Positions 20,688-29,323 of a stretch of DNA of 35,363 bases are shown here, in pieces. The stretch is taken from the IMG/VR virus record IMGVR_UViG_3300024319_000789, positions 1 to 35,363 of that record; one strand, given 5' to 3'. Positions within the stretch are counted from its first letter, which is position 1; each line of letters begins with the position of its first letter. The notes below the pieces were generated by a model. That model was not told the DNA's origin and did no database searches. It saw only the letters and a list, made by a program, of their open reading frames with translations. The translations under genes and the position numbers were made by a program. Source of the stretch: a virus.

Positions 20688-21431
20688 ATGAAATTAAAGC
20701 CGTGGTTTTATGCTGTTGACGAATTGTATCAGCAGGACAAAGAAAAGTTTATTAAGTTGGTTGAGTTAAAGGCAGACATTATTACTAATGTAATGGAAGT
20801 CGAGTCTGGATCGTACATGAGTTGTTGTGTTATGGGATTTAATCCTATACTATGGAAACTGTGTAAAGATTATCCAAACTTTCAATACAACATGGTATGT
20901 TATGATGATCAAGAAGTAGAGTTTGCAAAACAACACGAAGACTTGCAACATATTAATTGTTATACGGCAGGCGAAATTAAACCTGAAGGGCAATTTGATA
21001 TTGTACTTGCCTTAGACAGTTACTTTACACGTTTTGCTACAGAACAACAACAAAAAGATGCGATTGCACTAGCACACGGATTAACAAATACTGTGTTAGT
21101 AACAACTGTTAAAGATTTTAAAAACATCAAGAGTATTGATCGTTTAATCGATCCACCTATGGTTATTAATAGTAAAACTGATAGCCATGTATTTGTATGT
21201 CATAGAGAATGGAATACACAAGATAAACAACGTTTTACAGAAATTATGTATCAATTAAGTAATGGCGATATGAAGTCATTTACAAAAGAAGAAAAAAGAA
21301 CACTATACTTTAAGCAACTTGCAAAGTATATACATGACTTAGGTTGTTCAAGTTTTAAAATTAGTCAAACACAATTTTACAAAAACTTGTTTAGCAGAAG
21401 TTATGAATACATAGCAGTAGCAAAGAAATAA
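20688..21431 (+). CDS. methyltransferase-like protein, 247 aa
   Basis: Has features of a class I SAM-dependent methyltransferase fold: VMEVESGSYMSCCVMGFNP in the place of the first motif, YNMVCYDDQEVEFAKQ as strand 2 with an acidic residue, and FDIVLALDSYF as strand 4. The glycine loop is weak, so activity is not certain. ATG 20688 is preferred over TTG 20664, which lies in the probable leader. Resembles unnamed proteins of marine phages. Confidence 0.62.
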   Translation: MKLKPWFYAVDELYQQDKEKFIKLVELKADIITNVMEVESGSYMSCCVMGFNPILWKLCKDYPNFQYNMVCYDDQEVEFAKQHEDLQHINCYTAGEIKPEGQFDIVLALDSYFTRFATEQQQKDAIALAHGLTNTVLVTTVKDFKNIKSIDRLIDPPMVINSKTDSHVFVCHREWNTQDKQRFTEIMYQLSNGDMKSFTKEEKRTLYFKQLAKYIHDLGCSSFKISQTQFYKNLFSRSYEYIAVAKK

Positions 21432-21432
21432 T

Positions 21433-21440
21433 ATAAATCA
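21433..21440 (+). promoter_or_regulatory. possible late promoter (TATAAATC)
   Basis: TATAAATC differs from the consensus in the last base. It directly precedes the fibre-like gene (ATG 21452). Confidence 0.35.
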
Positions 21441-21451
21441 ACGAGGCGTAT

Positions 21452-22441
21452 ATGTCAGCAGAGTTATTCACGGCTCTCAGTAAGTTTGTTACTGAAACAG
21501 TCGAAGCACAAGTCAATAAAGAACTAGCAAAATTTAACGTACAACAAACTGTACAACAACAAGCCCAAGCAACAGTTACAGACTTACTTACTAAACTTGA
21601 TATACCTGATAAAGGTATTAAAAACTCAAGTATTGATTGGGACGGTTTTAGTTTCAGTACTGATATGGTTAAAGGTAATTTTACTAACATAACAAGTACT
21701 GGATTTACTGACAATGCAGAAAACATTGAGTTAACTATTGATGAAAGAGGCGTTGTAGTACATAATAATTTAACAACAAATCATGTTGGTGCAATAAACG
21801 TTGAAGTTGAACACCTAACAGTTACAGATAATGCTGAATTTAATAATGCAACATTTAAAGGTGATGTTAACATTATTGGAAAATTAACTGCTGATAGTTT
21901 AGGCAGTTTACAAGAACAATTAAATGATAAACAATCTTACACCATTAACGGAAAAACAGTACTAAGTGAAAATACACTTGGACCTAGTATAATTGAAAGT
22001 AATCTTAGACGTATTGGTAATTTAAAAGAGTTACAAGTTGAAGGTGAAGTATTATTAGGCGATAGTCTTTATGTAAGTCCAACAGGTAGAGTAGGTATTA
22101 ACACAGATGAACCTACACATGCACTAACACTTTGGGATCAAGAAGTATGTTTAACAGTTGGTAAACTACAAAAAGATACCGCAGTAATTGGTACTGAACG
22201 TAATCAAGATATAGTATTAAAAAGCGGAACAAATAACAATGCTACATTAAAAGCGGATGGTACTACTGTAATTGAGAAACCAGTATTAAATGGTAAAACA
22301 TTTACAACTTCTGCTATGTCACCAGGATATGCAGGACAATTAGGAGACATCTGCTGGAACTCCAACCCACAACAAGGACAACCTATTGGTTGGGTTTGTA
22401 TTGGCGGAGCTCAATGGTGTAACTTTGGCATAATTACATGA
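21452..22441 (+). CDS. tail-fibre-like structural protein
   Basis: 329 residues. An N-terminal helix (FTALSKFVTETVEAQVNKEL), then beta repeats such as VEHLTVTDNAEFNNATFKGD and NLKELQVEGEVLLGDSLYV, then SPTGRVGINTDEPTHALTLWD, a hallmark of phage fibre and appendage proteins, and a Trp/Gly-rich end (GDICWNSNPQQGQPIGWVC). Likely a virion fibre or a trimeric appendage. ACGAGG is upstream. No chaperone is seen nearby. Confidence 0.75.
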   Translation: MSAELFTALSKFVTETVEAQVNKELAKFNVQQTVQQQAQATVTDLLTKLDIPDKGIKNSSIDWDGFSFSTDMVKGNFTNITSTGFTDNAENIELTIDERGVVVHNNLTTNHVGAINVEVEHLTVTDNAEFNNATFKGDVNIIGKLTADSLGSLQEQLNDKQSYTINGKTVLSENTLGPSIIESNLRRIGNLKELQVEGEVLLGDSLYVSPTGRVGINTDEPTHALTLWDQEVCLTVGKLQKDTAVIGTERNQDIVLKSGTNNNATLKADGTTVIEKPVLNGKTFTTSAMSPGYAGQLGDICWNSNPQQGQPIGWVCIGGAQWCNFGIIT

Positions 22442-23028
22442 AAAACATTGGTTTTGTAATCGGCAATGGTATATCTAGACAAGACTTTGATTTAAGACAG
22501 TTAAGTCATGCTGGCACTACATATGGTATGAACGCTATATATAGAGACTTTTTTCCAGACAATATAGTAAGTATAAAACGTACACATTTAACTGAACTGT
22601 TAAACTGGAACCTTGAAGGACGTTTATATCTGCACACTAATAATGCTTTAGTATCATTAACAAAAAATCCTAAACTTGAACTAGTGCCAAATATACCAAT
22701 AATTCCAACACATACAAACGAAATGCAAAATATGTGGAAAACAGGATCTTACACAGTATTATTAGCGGCTGAACGTCATGATATTGTTATATGCTTTGGA
22801 ATGGATTTTGGTGGTGAAAATATATACCAAGATAGCGATAATTATTGGCATGAAAACAAGATAGATTATGCTCCACACTTACAACAAGTGTTAAAAATAG
22901 TCCAACACTACAATGATACACAGTTTATTTTTATACAAGATACTGATACAAATTCAACAGCATTAAACACTGAACCTAATGTTTCTTATGATACTTACGA
23001 TAATACTACAAATATGCTCTTGACATAA
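22438..23028 (+). CDS. hypothetical protein with GNGxSR start, 196 aa
   Basis: Begins MKNIGFVIGNGISRQDFDLRQL followed by TYGMNAIYRDFFPDNIVSI, a layout shared by unnamed phage proteins and DUF115-like nucleotide-sugar or pterin enzymes. IVICFGMDFGGENIY follows. No activity can be assigned. It overlaps the fibre-like gene by 4 bases, so a role in modifying the fibre or its target is possible. Confidence 0.65.
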   Translation: MKNIGFVIGNGISRQDFDLRQLSHAGTTYGMNAIYRDFFPDNIVSIKRTHLTELLNWNLEGRLYLHTNNALVSLTKNPKLELVPNIPIIPTHTNEMQNMWKTGSYTVLLAAERHDIVICFGMDFGGENIYQDSDNYWHENKIDYAPHLQQVLKIVQHYNDTQFIFIQDTDTNSTALNTEPNVSYDTYDNTTNMLLT

Positions 23029-23048
23029 CTTAATATATGTGCTACATT
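23020..23048 (+). promoter_or_regulatory. sigma70-like extended -10 promoter for uvdE
   Basis: TTGACA (23020-23025), 17-nt spacer ending TGC, TACATT (23043-23048). The -35 lies inside the last codons of the previous gene. Confidence 0.78.
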
Positions 23049-23079
23049 AATAACAATTACAGTTATACAAAGGTTACAA

Positions 23080-24129
23080 ATGTTCAAGCAAGATGTAAAA
23101 AGAGTTGGCTTTGCATGTAAGTATATGCATCCTGATCAAACACAAAAGCCTAAAATACTAAAAGAAATACAATACAAGTATACAGAAGCAATGACTACTG
23201 TGGCTTGGCTTAAACGTCAAACTACTGAAGTTGCTGAGCAAAAGATGTGGGATATTATGGAACATAATATCATTAGTATGTACAACTTGATTGAATGGGT
23301 AGGTAACCAGCCAGAACATCTACGTATGGTACGTTTAGGTAGTAATCAGTTGCCTATGTACACACAACCTGACTTTAGATACTTTTGGCAAAAGCCAGAT
23401 GTGAGAGAAGTATGTGCAAAAGGCTATGCACGAGCAGGTGAAATTGCTAGAAAGTTAGATGTACGAGTAAGTATGCACCCTGGACAATTTTGTGTCCTTG
23501 CAAGTGACAATCCAGACATAGTAGAACGTAGTATAGAGGAGTTTGAATATCATGCTGACATTATCCGATGGATGGGCTTCGGCCGCAAATTCCAGGACTT
23601 TAAGTGCAACGTCCATATCTCCGGTCGTCAGGGTCCAGCCGGTGTCAGAGCTGTCTTGCCAAGATTATCTCCGGAGGCGAGAAATACTATCACAATTGAA
23701 AATGACGAAAACAAATGGGGTATTGAGGCGTCGCTCGAACTTGCCAAAGACGTACCACTTGTGCTTGACATACACCATCACTGGGTCAATTCAGGAGAGT
23801 ATATTGAACCCACCGACGATAGATGTTCTCGCATAATTGATTCGTGGCGTGGAGTACGTCCAGCAATGCACTACAGTCAGTGCAGAATTGATTACTTAGT
23901 TGATCATCCTACTAACGTAAAGCCTGATATGGAAACACTACTTGAAACTGGTTACAAGAAACAAAAACTTCGTGCCCATAGTGACTACATGTGGAATGAT
24001 GCATGTAATGATTGGGCTATACAGTTCAATGATAAGTTTGATATTATGGTAGAAGCAAAGTGCAAGAATCTTGCAAGTAAGCAACTAGCAGAGACAAAAA
24101 AAGCGACTCTAGTAAATAGAGCCGCTTAA
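23080..24129 (+). CDS. uvdE: UV damage endonuclease UvdE/UvsE
   Basis: 349 residues with the UVDE barrel motifs: RVGFACKYM, MVRLGSNQLPMY, SMHPGQF (His133), CNVHISGRQG (His179), TITIENDENKWG (Glu207), LVLDIHHHW (His232-234) and HYSQCR (His264), the metal ligands of the family. It nicks DNA 5' of UV photoproducts, useful in sunlit water. It has its own promoter. Bases about 23565-23835 are clearly richer in G+C and use other codons than the flanks, while the protein stays intact. The last codons overlap the terminator of the convergent gene. Confidence 0.95.
   Translation: MFKQDVKRVGFACKYMHPDQTQKPKILKEIQYKYTEAMTTVAWLKRQTTEVAEQKMWDIMEHNIISMYNLIEWVGNQPEHLRMVRLGSNQLPMYTQPDFRYFWQKPDVREVCAKGYARAGEIARKLDVRVSMHPGQFCVLASDNPDIVERSIEEFEYHADIIRWMGFGRKFQDFKCNVHISGRQGPAGVRAVLPRLSPEARNTITIENDENKWGIEASLELAKDVPLVLDIHHHWVNSGEYIEPTDDRCSRIIDSWRGVRPAMHYSQCRIDYLVDHPTNVKPDMETLLETGYKKQKLRAHSDYMWNDACNDWAIQFNDKFDIMVEAKCKNLASKQLAETKKATLVNRAA
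24096..24125 (-). terminator. terminator of the reverse-strand gene, inside the uvdE end
   Basis: On the reverse strand, GCG-G-CTCTA (from 24125) pairs with TAGAG-T-CGC (to 24103), loop TTTAC, then seven T. It ends the gene at 24148-24456 while the same bases code for the tail of UvdE. Confidence 0.82.
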
Positions 24130-24147
24130 ATTAATTGCAGTTACGTT

Positions 24148-24456
24148 TTAAACGTAATCAGGCTGGATTAAAGTTACTGAAAAACCAGCAGTCTCTAATG
24201 CAGTCTTTGTTGCTTCTGCGTCATCTTTACGAGCAGACAAACTTGCCCAACCCGCGTCTGACCACTCACGTGTGTATACTAATGTATCACTATCCGCTAA
24301 TGTGATTGAGAAACTAGTTAAGTCTCCGCCGTCTTTTGCACTTGTGTACCATGCTTTATTCTCAGCACTAATTGCCGCTTCTACGGCAGTGTTTGCCTGA
24401 GTTGCAGTCGTCCAACCAGCACCGCTTTTAGAGATTGTTATTGTTTGATTTGCCAT
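24148..24456 (-). CDS. hypothetical protein, 102 aa
   Basis: Starts MANQTITISKSGAGWTTATQ; small, Ala/Thr/Ser-rich, with SFSITLADSDTLVYTREWSD strands. AAGGAG lies 6 bases before ATG 24456, so the longer frame to 24492 is rejected. Own late promoter and terminator make it a single-gene reverse unit. A virion or abundant late protein is plausible; not recognised. Confidence 0.75.
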   Translation of the reverse strand: MANQTITISKSGAGWTTATQANTAVEAAISAENKAWYTSAKDGGDLTSFSITLADSDTLVYTREWSDAGWASLSARKDDAEATKTALETAGFSVTLIQPDYV

Positions 24457-24520
24457 TAAATTCTCCTTAGGAAATCGATTTTTATTTTGCAAAATGTAGG
24501 AATAGCTCTTACCTACTACA

Positions 24521-24528
24521 TATTTATC
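24521..24528 (-). promoter_or_regulatory. T4-type late promoter on the reverse strand
   Basis: The reverse complement reads GATAAATA, giving a leader of about 60 bases to the gene starting at 24456. It sits 7 bases from the -35 of the divergent + promoter. Confidence 0.6.
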
Positions 24529-24535
24529 TTTCCAG

Positions 24536-24564
24536 TTGACAAATATATTAAATAATGCTATATT
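24536..24564 (+). promoter_or_regulatory. sigma70-like extended -10 promoter
   Basis: TTGACA (24536-24541), 17-nt spacer ending TGC, TATATT (24559-24564). It drives the membrane protein and methylase unit. Confidence 0.87.
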
Positions 24565-24593
24565 AAGTATATAAACAATTAGAGGATTACCTT

Positions 24594-24779
24594 ATGGATA
24601 TAATTACAAACAATGCTCCTTATGTTGCAGTAGTACTTGCATCAATCGTTGGTTTTTGCGGATACTTACTTGGACATCAATCTGGTGCCAGTAAAGCCGG
24701 ACTTTTAATGTTAGATATGCTAGAGCAAGAAGGTGCTATATCTTTTGATAAAGATGGTAATCTAGTCACAAAGGGCTAA
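24594..24779 (+). CDS. small membrane protein, 61 aa
   Basis: One membrane helix (about 9-28, YVAVVLASIVGFCGYLLGH), then a short acidic helix and FDKDGNLVTKG. AGAGGA precedes the ATG. It abuts the methylase gene. Function unknown. Confidence 0.72.
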   Translation: MDIITNNAPYVAVVLASIVGFCGYLLGHQSGASKAGLLMLDMLEQEGAISFDKDGNLVTKG

Positions 24780-25907
24780 ATGAATATACAAACATTACAC
24801 GATGCTTGGGATATAAAGCCTGAATATGTATTTGCAGATGAATTTACAGGTTACGAAGACCTGTATCCTCAATTTGACAAGTACACTAAGGAGGTTTACG
24901 ATGCCGACCCACAAGGCACTATTGACAACGTTTTTACTCTTTACCGCAATAGGGCTATCGTACCTATCATATACTACACGGAAAGAGGCTTACTCGAAGC
25001 GGTCCACGGATTTCGTTCTACCGGATACAACGGAGTCAAGGGAGATGTTCTCGGTCTTGGGAATAACCAAGGGCAAAGAATAAATAGATTTGTATTTCCA
25101 AATATGATGACTGCTGAGCCAAAAGGCAGAGGTAGTAATAGTTTAAAAGATAGATTCTTTGATGATAAAAAACTAAAGCGAGCAATAAGGATTTGTTTTG
25201 AATTTAGACAAGGTGATAAGTTAGTATATCCTAACTTACTTAGAACTGCACTAGAGTTAGTTACAGGAGAAAACATACAAAACTTTAAGGCACAAAATGC
25301 AAGAGCTATTGCTGAGCATTTATGTCCTGTTATGTTTGGTAATGTATATGATTATAGTGCTGGTTATGGTGGTAGATTATTAGGAATAACAAGCAGTAAT
25401 ATGAGATTTAATTATACTTGTGTCGATCCTAATACAGATACCGTTAAGTATTTAAATTATTTAAATACAGTTATACAAGAAGCAATTGGTACCAAAGGCA
25501 CTATAATACAGAGTGTAAGCGAACAGTACCAACCAGAAGGAATGGACTTAGCATTTAGTTCACCTCCTTATTTTAACTTGGAGAAGTACAGTGACGAAGA
25601 AACACAATGTATGGTTCAGTATAAAACACTGGACGAATGGTTTGAAGGCTATGTTGCACCGACTATGGGTAATATTTACAGGGGCCTTGAAGATGACGGA
25701 ATCTTTGCCACAAACATTGCAGACTATAAGACTTACGGGCAAAAAGAACCCGTCGAAGTATGCGACAGGTGGATACAGACGGCAGAAAAACAAGGTTTCA
25801 AATTTGATGGAATAATTAAAATGATGCTTAACACTAGACCCGGTGTTGGCAATAATAGACTAGAGCAACATTCAAAATGGGAGGGAGTATATGTCTTTAC
25901 AAAGTAA
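24780..25907 (+). CDS. DNA methyltransferase-like protein
   Basis: 375 residues. A methyltransferase core with YDYSAGYGGRLLG (about 190-202) in place of the SAM motif and FSSPPYFNLEKYS (about 259-271) as the amino-methylase (S/D)PP(Y/F) motif, so N4-cytosine or N6-adenine methylation is likely. The N-terminal 150 residues are of unknown role. No restriction partner is visible, which fits self-protection or regulation. Bases about 24885-25080 and 25680-25790 are richer in G+C than the rest. The start directly follows the upstream stop. Confidence 0.8.
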   Translation: MNIQTLHDAWDIKPEYVFADEFTGYEDLYPQFDKYTKEVYDADPQGTIDNVFTLYRNRAIVPIIYYTERGLLEAVHGFRSTGYNGVKGDVLGLGNNQGQRINRFVFPNMMTAEPKGRGSNSLKDRFFDDKKLKRAIRICFEFRQGDKLVYPNLLRTALELVTGENIQNFKAQNARAIAEHLCPVMFGNVYDYSAGYGGRLLGITSSNMRFNYTCVDPNTDTVKYLNYLNTVIQEAIGTKGTIIQSVSEQYQPEGMDLAFSSPPYFNLEKYSDEETQCMVQYKTLDEWFEGYVAPTMGNIYRGLEDDGIFATNIADYKTYGQKEPVEVCDRWIQTAEKQGFKFDGIIKMMLNTRPGVGNNRLEQHSKWEGVYVFTK

Positions 25908-26109
25908 AATAAAAATATCAACACACTATGACGACGAAGATGGACGCAGGCAAGCAGATGTTGTTTTCGTAAATAATGAGTACTATGCAGTAGATATGTA
26001 CGAAGATGGCGAGTTGATTGAAACTAGAGTAATGAAAACAGGTGATAACTATCATAGTGCAAGTTATGCCGAGAGCGCCGCAGAAAATTGGGCATTAGGA
26101 TATATGTAA
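25891..26109 (+). CDS. hypothetical acidic protein, 72 aa
   Basis: Beta-rich and acidic (YYAVDMYEDGELIETRVM). GGGAGG precedes ATG 25891, which overlaps the methylase end by 17 bases. Not recognised. Confidence 0.68.
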   Translation: MSLQSKIKISTHYDDEDGRRQADVVFVNNEYYAVDMYEDGELIETRVMKTGDNYHSASYAESAAENWALGYM

Positions 26110-26558
26110 TGGAAATTAAACATACAACATTAACACAAGTTGATACAGTAATTGAAACTTATAAAAATACAGAAGGTGTAGACATAAATTATGTTTGTAC
26201 AACTGACTTGGTTACTACTGATCATCCAGTAGATGTGTTCTACAGAAAAGAACCTCATCCTCAGTTTGGCAATAACTACTTTGGTTTGTTAATCAAAAAC
26301 GATGCTATTGAAATTGTTAATGCAGACATGGTTACTAATTTACATTTTGGTATGGTAGAAAATGATGATGGATTACTTGAATACAGTAGAAGTGCCAATG
26401 ACGCAAAAGCATTTAAAAATGGAAATACTATTTCAGGTGGTCGTGTAAGAATTAAAAGTAATGCACCTTGTGACATTTTTAAAATAGTTGATGGCAACTT
26501 ACAACTAGAAGCAAAGTTTGACGAGTACAACACAGTTGATGGTACTGAAGAACAGTAA
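26109..26558 (+). CDS. hypothetical protein, 149 aa
   Basis: Starts at ATG 26109, sharing a base with the previous stop (TAATG). Mixed alpha/beta, with FGNNYFGLLIKNDAIEIVNA. No motif recognised. It runs into the second radical SAM gene with the same TAATG coupling. Confidence 0.68.
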   Translation: MEIKHTTLTQVDTVIETYKNTEGVDINYVCTTDLVTTDHPVDVFYRKEPHPQFGNNYFGLLIKNDAIEIVNADMVTNLHFGMVENDDGLLEYSRSANDAKAFKNGNTISGGRVRIKSNAPCDIFKIVDGNLQLEAKFDEYNTVDGTEEQ

Positions 26559-27595
26559 TGTCAACTTGCACCTATGCTAATAAAGGTTTATGTATATTAC
26601 CACATGGTGATACAAGTCCTTGTTGTGCAATAAACGGTGAAAACTTAAAACCATTTACAAGTTTTGAACAATTTTATAAAGACCCTGCATTTACTGAAGT
26701 AAGGCAGTTTAACAACAATAAAAACATATTAGATAGTGTATGGTGTGATACTTGCAAGTATAGTGAACAAAGCAATCACATAAGTCTTCGTAAACGTAGT
26801 TTTAACAATCCTATACAAGATCAAACAGATGAAGTAAAGTTAAGATTACTTGATATTAGTTTTGGTAATACTTGTAATTTAGATTGTGTTATGTGTTGTA
26901 GTGCTTATAGTAGTAAATGGGCAAGTACACATGGAAAAATTAAAGAAGTTAGTGAAATAACAGGAAATGATACAACTCCAAAATCCAACACACTAAGTTA
27001 CGAACATATTGATGCATTGCTCGAAGCATCAGGTGACTTAGAACGTGTAATTATTAAAGGCGGTGAACCTTTATACGATAAAAAGTCATTATACTTTCTT
27101 GAAAGATTTAAAAAATATAATAGTACTGCAAATGTTAATATGGTTACTAACTTAACAATGTTAAATGAGCAAAAGTTAGACATGTTAAAAACATACAACA
27201 AGATGAATATTATTACAAGTTGTGATGGCATTGGAAAAGTGTATGAATGGATACGTGGATACAGTTGGGACAAACTAGAACAAAACATTGACAAGTGTAT
27301 TGATAACGGTTTAAGAATTAGTGTACAATTTACTATTACTGCATATAACATTGCACAATTAGAAACAATGTATCAACATTATAAAAACAAAGGTATTGGT
27401 GTAAATTTTATATTTGCAAATGAATCGTGGCTACACTATTCAAATGTTGGCAACACAAAGTTACGAAGGGTAATTGAAGAATTAACTGCACCTGTTACTA
27501 TTGAAATGCAAGACCCGTGGAATGCAAAAAGTTTTGCTAATTACACATCTATTATGAATAAACAACGTGGATTTAATTGGGCAGATATATGTTAA
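26558..27595 (+). CDS. radical SAM protein, twitch/SPASM-like (second copy)
   Basis: 345 residues. GNTCNLDCVMCCS gives Cys106, Cys110 and Cys113 of the radical SAM cluster; IIKGGEPLYD follows as the GGE motif and ITSCDGIGKVYEWIRG as a later core strand. The first 70 residues carry C4, C12, PCC22-23 and VWCDTC (C63, C66), an auxiliary-cluster-like domain also seen in the copy at 19193. Substrate unknown. Coupled by TAATG to the gene before and overlapping the next by 7 bases. Confidence 0.88.
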   Translation: MSTCTYANKGLCILPHGDTSPCCAINGENLKPFTSFEQFYKDPAFTEVRQFNNNKNILDSVWCDTCKYSEQSNHISLRKRSFNNPIQDQTDEVKLRLLDISFGNTCNLDCVMCCSAYSSKWASTHGKIKEVSEITGNDTTPKSNTLSYEHIDALLEASGDLERVIIKGGEPLYDKKSLYFLERFKKYNSTANVNMVTNLTMLNEQKLDMLKTYNKMNIITSCDGIGKVYEWIRGYSWDKLEQNIDKCIDNGLRISVQFTITAYNIAQLETMYQHYKNKGIGVNFIFANESWLHYSNVGNTKLRRVIEELTAPVTIEMQDPWNAKSFANYTSIMNKQRGFNWADIC

Positions 27596-27987
27596 TAGGT
27601 TTTAGTTTAAGTCGTTGTGTACGAGATATAGCAGACGGTAAAGTTATTACTGATGATGTATTATGCATTATAACAAGAACACATCTTAACTTTGAGAACA
27701 GTAAAAGTTTTGATAAGATATGGCAAGTACATTCGCAACCAACATTAATTAATTTACTAACACCATTATGGCACGATTTAGATAGAGATGCAATTTACAA
27801 CATAATAGATGAGCTTTGGTTTGATGGAAAAATACATCAACCAGCACAGTGGGTTGGAAGTACTCAAATGAAGAAACCAGCACCTTTTACTTGGATGGAA
27901 TGTATAATACCTCCAGGTGAAGATAACCCGGCAGCTCATCAAGCATTTAAGGACTATAAACTAATCTCAGATTTAACAAATAGATAA
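27589..27987 (+). CDS. hypothetical protein, 132 aa
   Basis: MLIGFSLSRCVRDIADGKV at the start, several Trp-rich patches (FDKIWQVHSQPT; DELWFDGKIHQPAQW). Soluble. ATG 27589 lies within the radical SAM stop region, so it is translationally coupled. Not recognised. Confidence 0.7.
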   Translation: MLIGFSLSRCVRDIADGKVITDDVLCIITRTHLNFENSKSFDKIWQVHSQPTLINLLTPLWHDLDRDAIYNIIDELWFDGKIHQPAQWVGSTQMKKPAPFTWMECIIPPGEDNPAAHQAFKDYKLISDLTNR

Positions 27988-27990
27988 ATA
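27983..27990 (+). promoter_or_regulatory. T4-type late promoter for the structured RNA
   Basis: GATAAATA overlaps the stop of the previous gene. The expected start, about 27996, falls at the first bases of the 9-bp closing stem of the RNA that follows. Confidence 0.62.
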
Positions 27991-27993
27991 ACA

Positions 27994-28101
27994 TGTCGGA
28001 GGGCACACCGTGCTCTATCCTGTAGTAATTTCGATTACTATTACTTTTGGTCGGGTCGTATAGATTTACCTATTTAACAGCAGAACACAATTCCTCCGAC
28101 A
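27994..28101 (+). ncRNA. candidate structured RNA, about 108 nt
   Basis: The ends pair over 9 bp: TGTCGGAGG (27994-28002) with CCTCCGACA (28093-28101). Inside are a GCAC/GTGC hairpin (28003-28013), a helix TCTAT/ATAGA (28014-28018 with 28060-28064), and nested in it a 7-bp hairpin TAGTAAT/ATTACTA (28023-28029 with 28034-28040) capped by TTCG. No ORF with a ribosome site covers it, and a late promoter sits at its 5' end. No known RNA family recognised. It could be a free small RNA or the leader of the dCMP deaminase gene at 28123. Confidence 0.65.
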
Positions 28102-28122
28102 ACTTTCCAACAAGGCTTATAA

Positions 28123-28563
28123 ATGAAACAAAAATATGTAAAAGCACATATGGCAGTTGCACATCAGTATGCAACTCTTAGTAGTGCCGTAAGATTGCAA
28201 GTAGGTTGCATTATTGTAAAAGACAACCGTATTATTAGTATAGGTTATAACGGTATGCCAAGTGGCTGGGATAATTGTTGTGAAGATATAATTGACCGTG
28301 AAAAGAATGGCAAGCCTATACTAAAAAGCAAACCTGAAGTATTACATGCTGAAACAAATGCTATTGCCAAGTTAGCAAGTTGTAACGAGTCAGGCAAAGA
28401 TGCTACTTTATTTGTAACACATCAACCATGTTTAGATTGTGCTAAAATAATATATCAAAGTGGTATCAAAGAAGTTTACTACACACATGAATATAGAGCA
28501 AGTGCAGGAGTTGACTTTCTCAAGCAGTGTGGTATAAACACAACACAAGTAACGGAGTACTAA
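28123..28563 (+). CDS. dCMP deaminase
   Basis: 146 residues of the zinc cytidine/deoxycytidylate deaminase family: VGCIIVKDNRIISIGYNGMPSG, then LHAETNAI (His75, Glu77) and HQPCLDCAKII (Cys103, Cys106), the zinc ligands and catalytic Glu. It makes dUMP from dCMP for thymidylate synthesis, as T4 Cd does. It lies behind the structured RNA; no strong ribosome site is visible before the ATG. Confidence 0.93.
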   Translation: MKQKYVKAHMAVAHQYATLSSAVRLQVGCIIVKDNRIISIGYNGMPSGWDNCCEDIIDREKNGKPILKSKPEVLHAETNAIAKLASCNESGKDATLFVTHQPCLDCAKIIYQSGIKEVYYTHEYRASAGVDFLKQCGINTTQVTEY

Positions 28564-28564
28564 T

Positions 28565-29323
28565 TTGAATTTAGAAACTGTATTAGAAGTAGAACATTAT
28601 ACTGATAATTTGTTTTGGTTTAAAACAACAAAAAGTGATGCGTGGAAAGAAAAGAATTTTCAACCAGGCGAGTTTACAATGATTGGTATGGGCGATGAAA
28701 AGTTAACTCGTGCATATAGTATTGCTAACAGCCCGCAAGATGACTACTTAGAGTTTTTAAGTATTAAAGTACAAGATGGACCACTAACAAGTAGGTTGCA
28801 ACATATAAAAGTAAATGATAAGATTGAAGTTGTTGTAAAACCAATTGGTACATTATTACTAAGAAACTTAGATCCAGAGCCTTGTGTAAATGACAATGGC
28901 AGACTTTGGTTGATAAGTACAGGGACAGGCCTTGCACCATTTTTAAGTTTAGCGAGGCATTATGAAGCATATGATTATTATAAAGAAATTATTGTTACCC
29001 ACACTGTTCGCACTAATGCTGAGCTCGTGTTCCGCAATGAATTGGAATCCGCTGGAGCAAAGGTGTATCAGACAGTCACACGTGAAGTTCCAAGAGAAGG
29101 TGCGTTCGCTGGAAGAATTACGGATAAAATCAGTGATGGTAGTTTGTTCACTGATCTTGGATTAAAACAAGATGATTTTGATATTAAAACTGATAGAATA
29201 ATGATTTGTGGAAATATGGATTTTAATAACGAAATTAGAGACTTACTGGAAGCAAAAGGATGGGAGCATGGAACAATGCGAAGTCCAGGACAGTTTGTAC
29301 AAGAAAAGGCTTTTGTAGGATAA
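28565..29323 (+). CDS. fpr: ferredoxin/flavodoxin-NADP+ reductase (Fpr type)
   Basis: 252 residues. RAYSIANSP (49-57) binds FAD, STGTGLAPFLSLA (118-130) is the pyridine-nucleotide loop, and MICGNMDFN follows near 215, all typical of bacterial Fpr. It passes electrons between NADPH and ferredoxin or flavodoxin and could feed the radical SAM enzymes encoded here (inference). Start is TTG 28565, one base after the previous stop. Bases about 28990-29110 are richer in G+C than the flanks. Confidence 0.92.
   Translation: MNLETVLEVEHYTDNLFWFKTTKSDAWKEKNFQPGEFTMIGMGDEKLTRAYSIANSPQDDYLEFLSIKVQDGPLTSRLQHIKVNDKIEVVVKPIGTLLLRNLDPEPCVNDNGRLWLISTGTGLAPFLSLARHYEAYDYYKEIIVTHTVRTNAELVFRNELESAGAKVYQTVTREVPREGAFAGRITDKISDGSLFTDLGLKQDDFDIKTDRIMICGNMDFNNEIRDLLEAKGWEHGTMRSPGQFVQEKAFVG

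Noticed and set aside
24141-24157. Second terminator at the palindrome TTACGTTTTAAACGTAA
   Set aside because: It covers the stop of the reverse gene but has no T tract on either strand; the hairpin inside uvdE at 24103-24125 is the better terminator.
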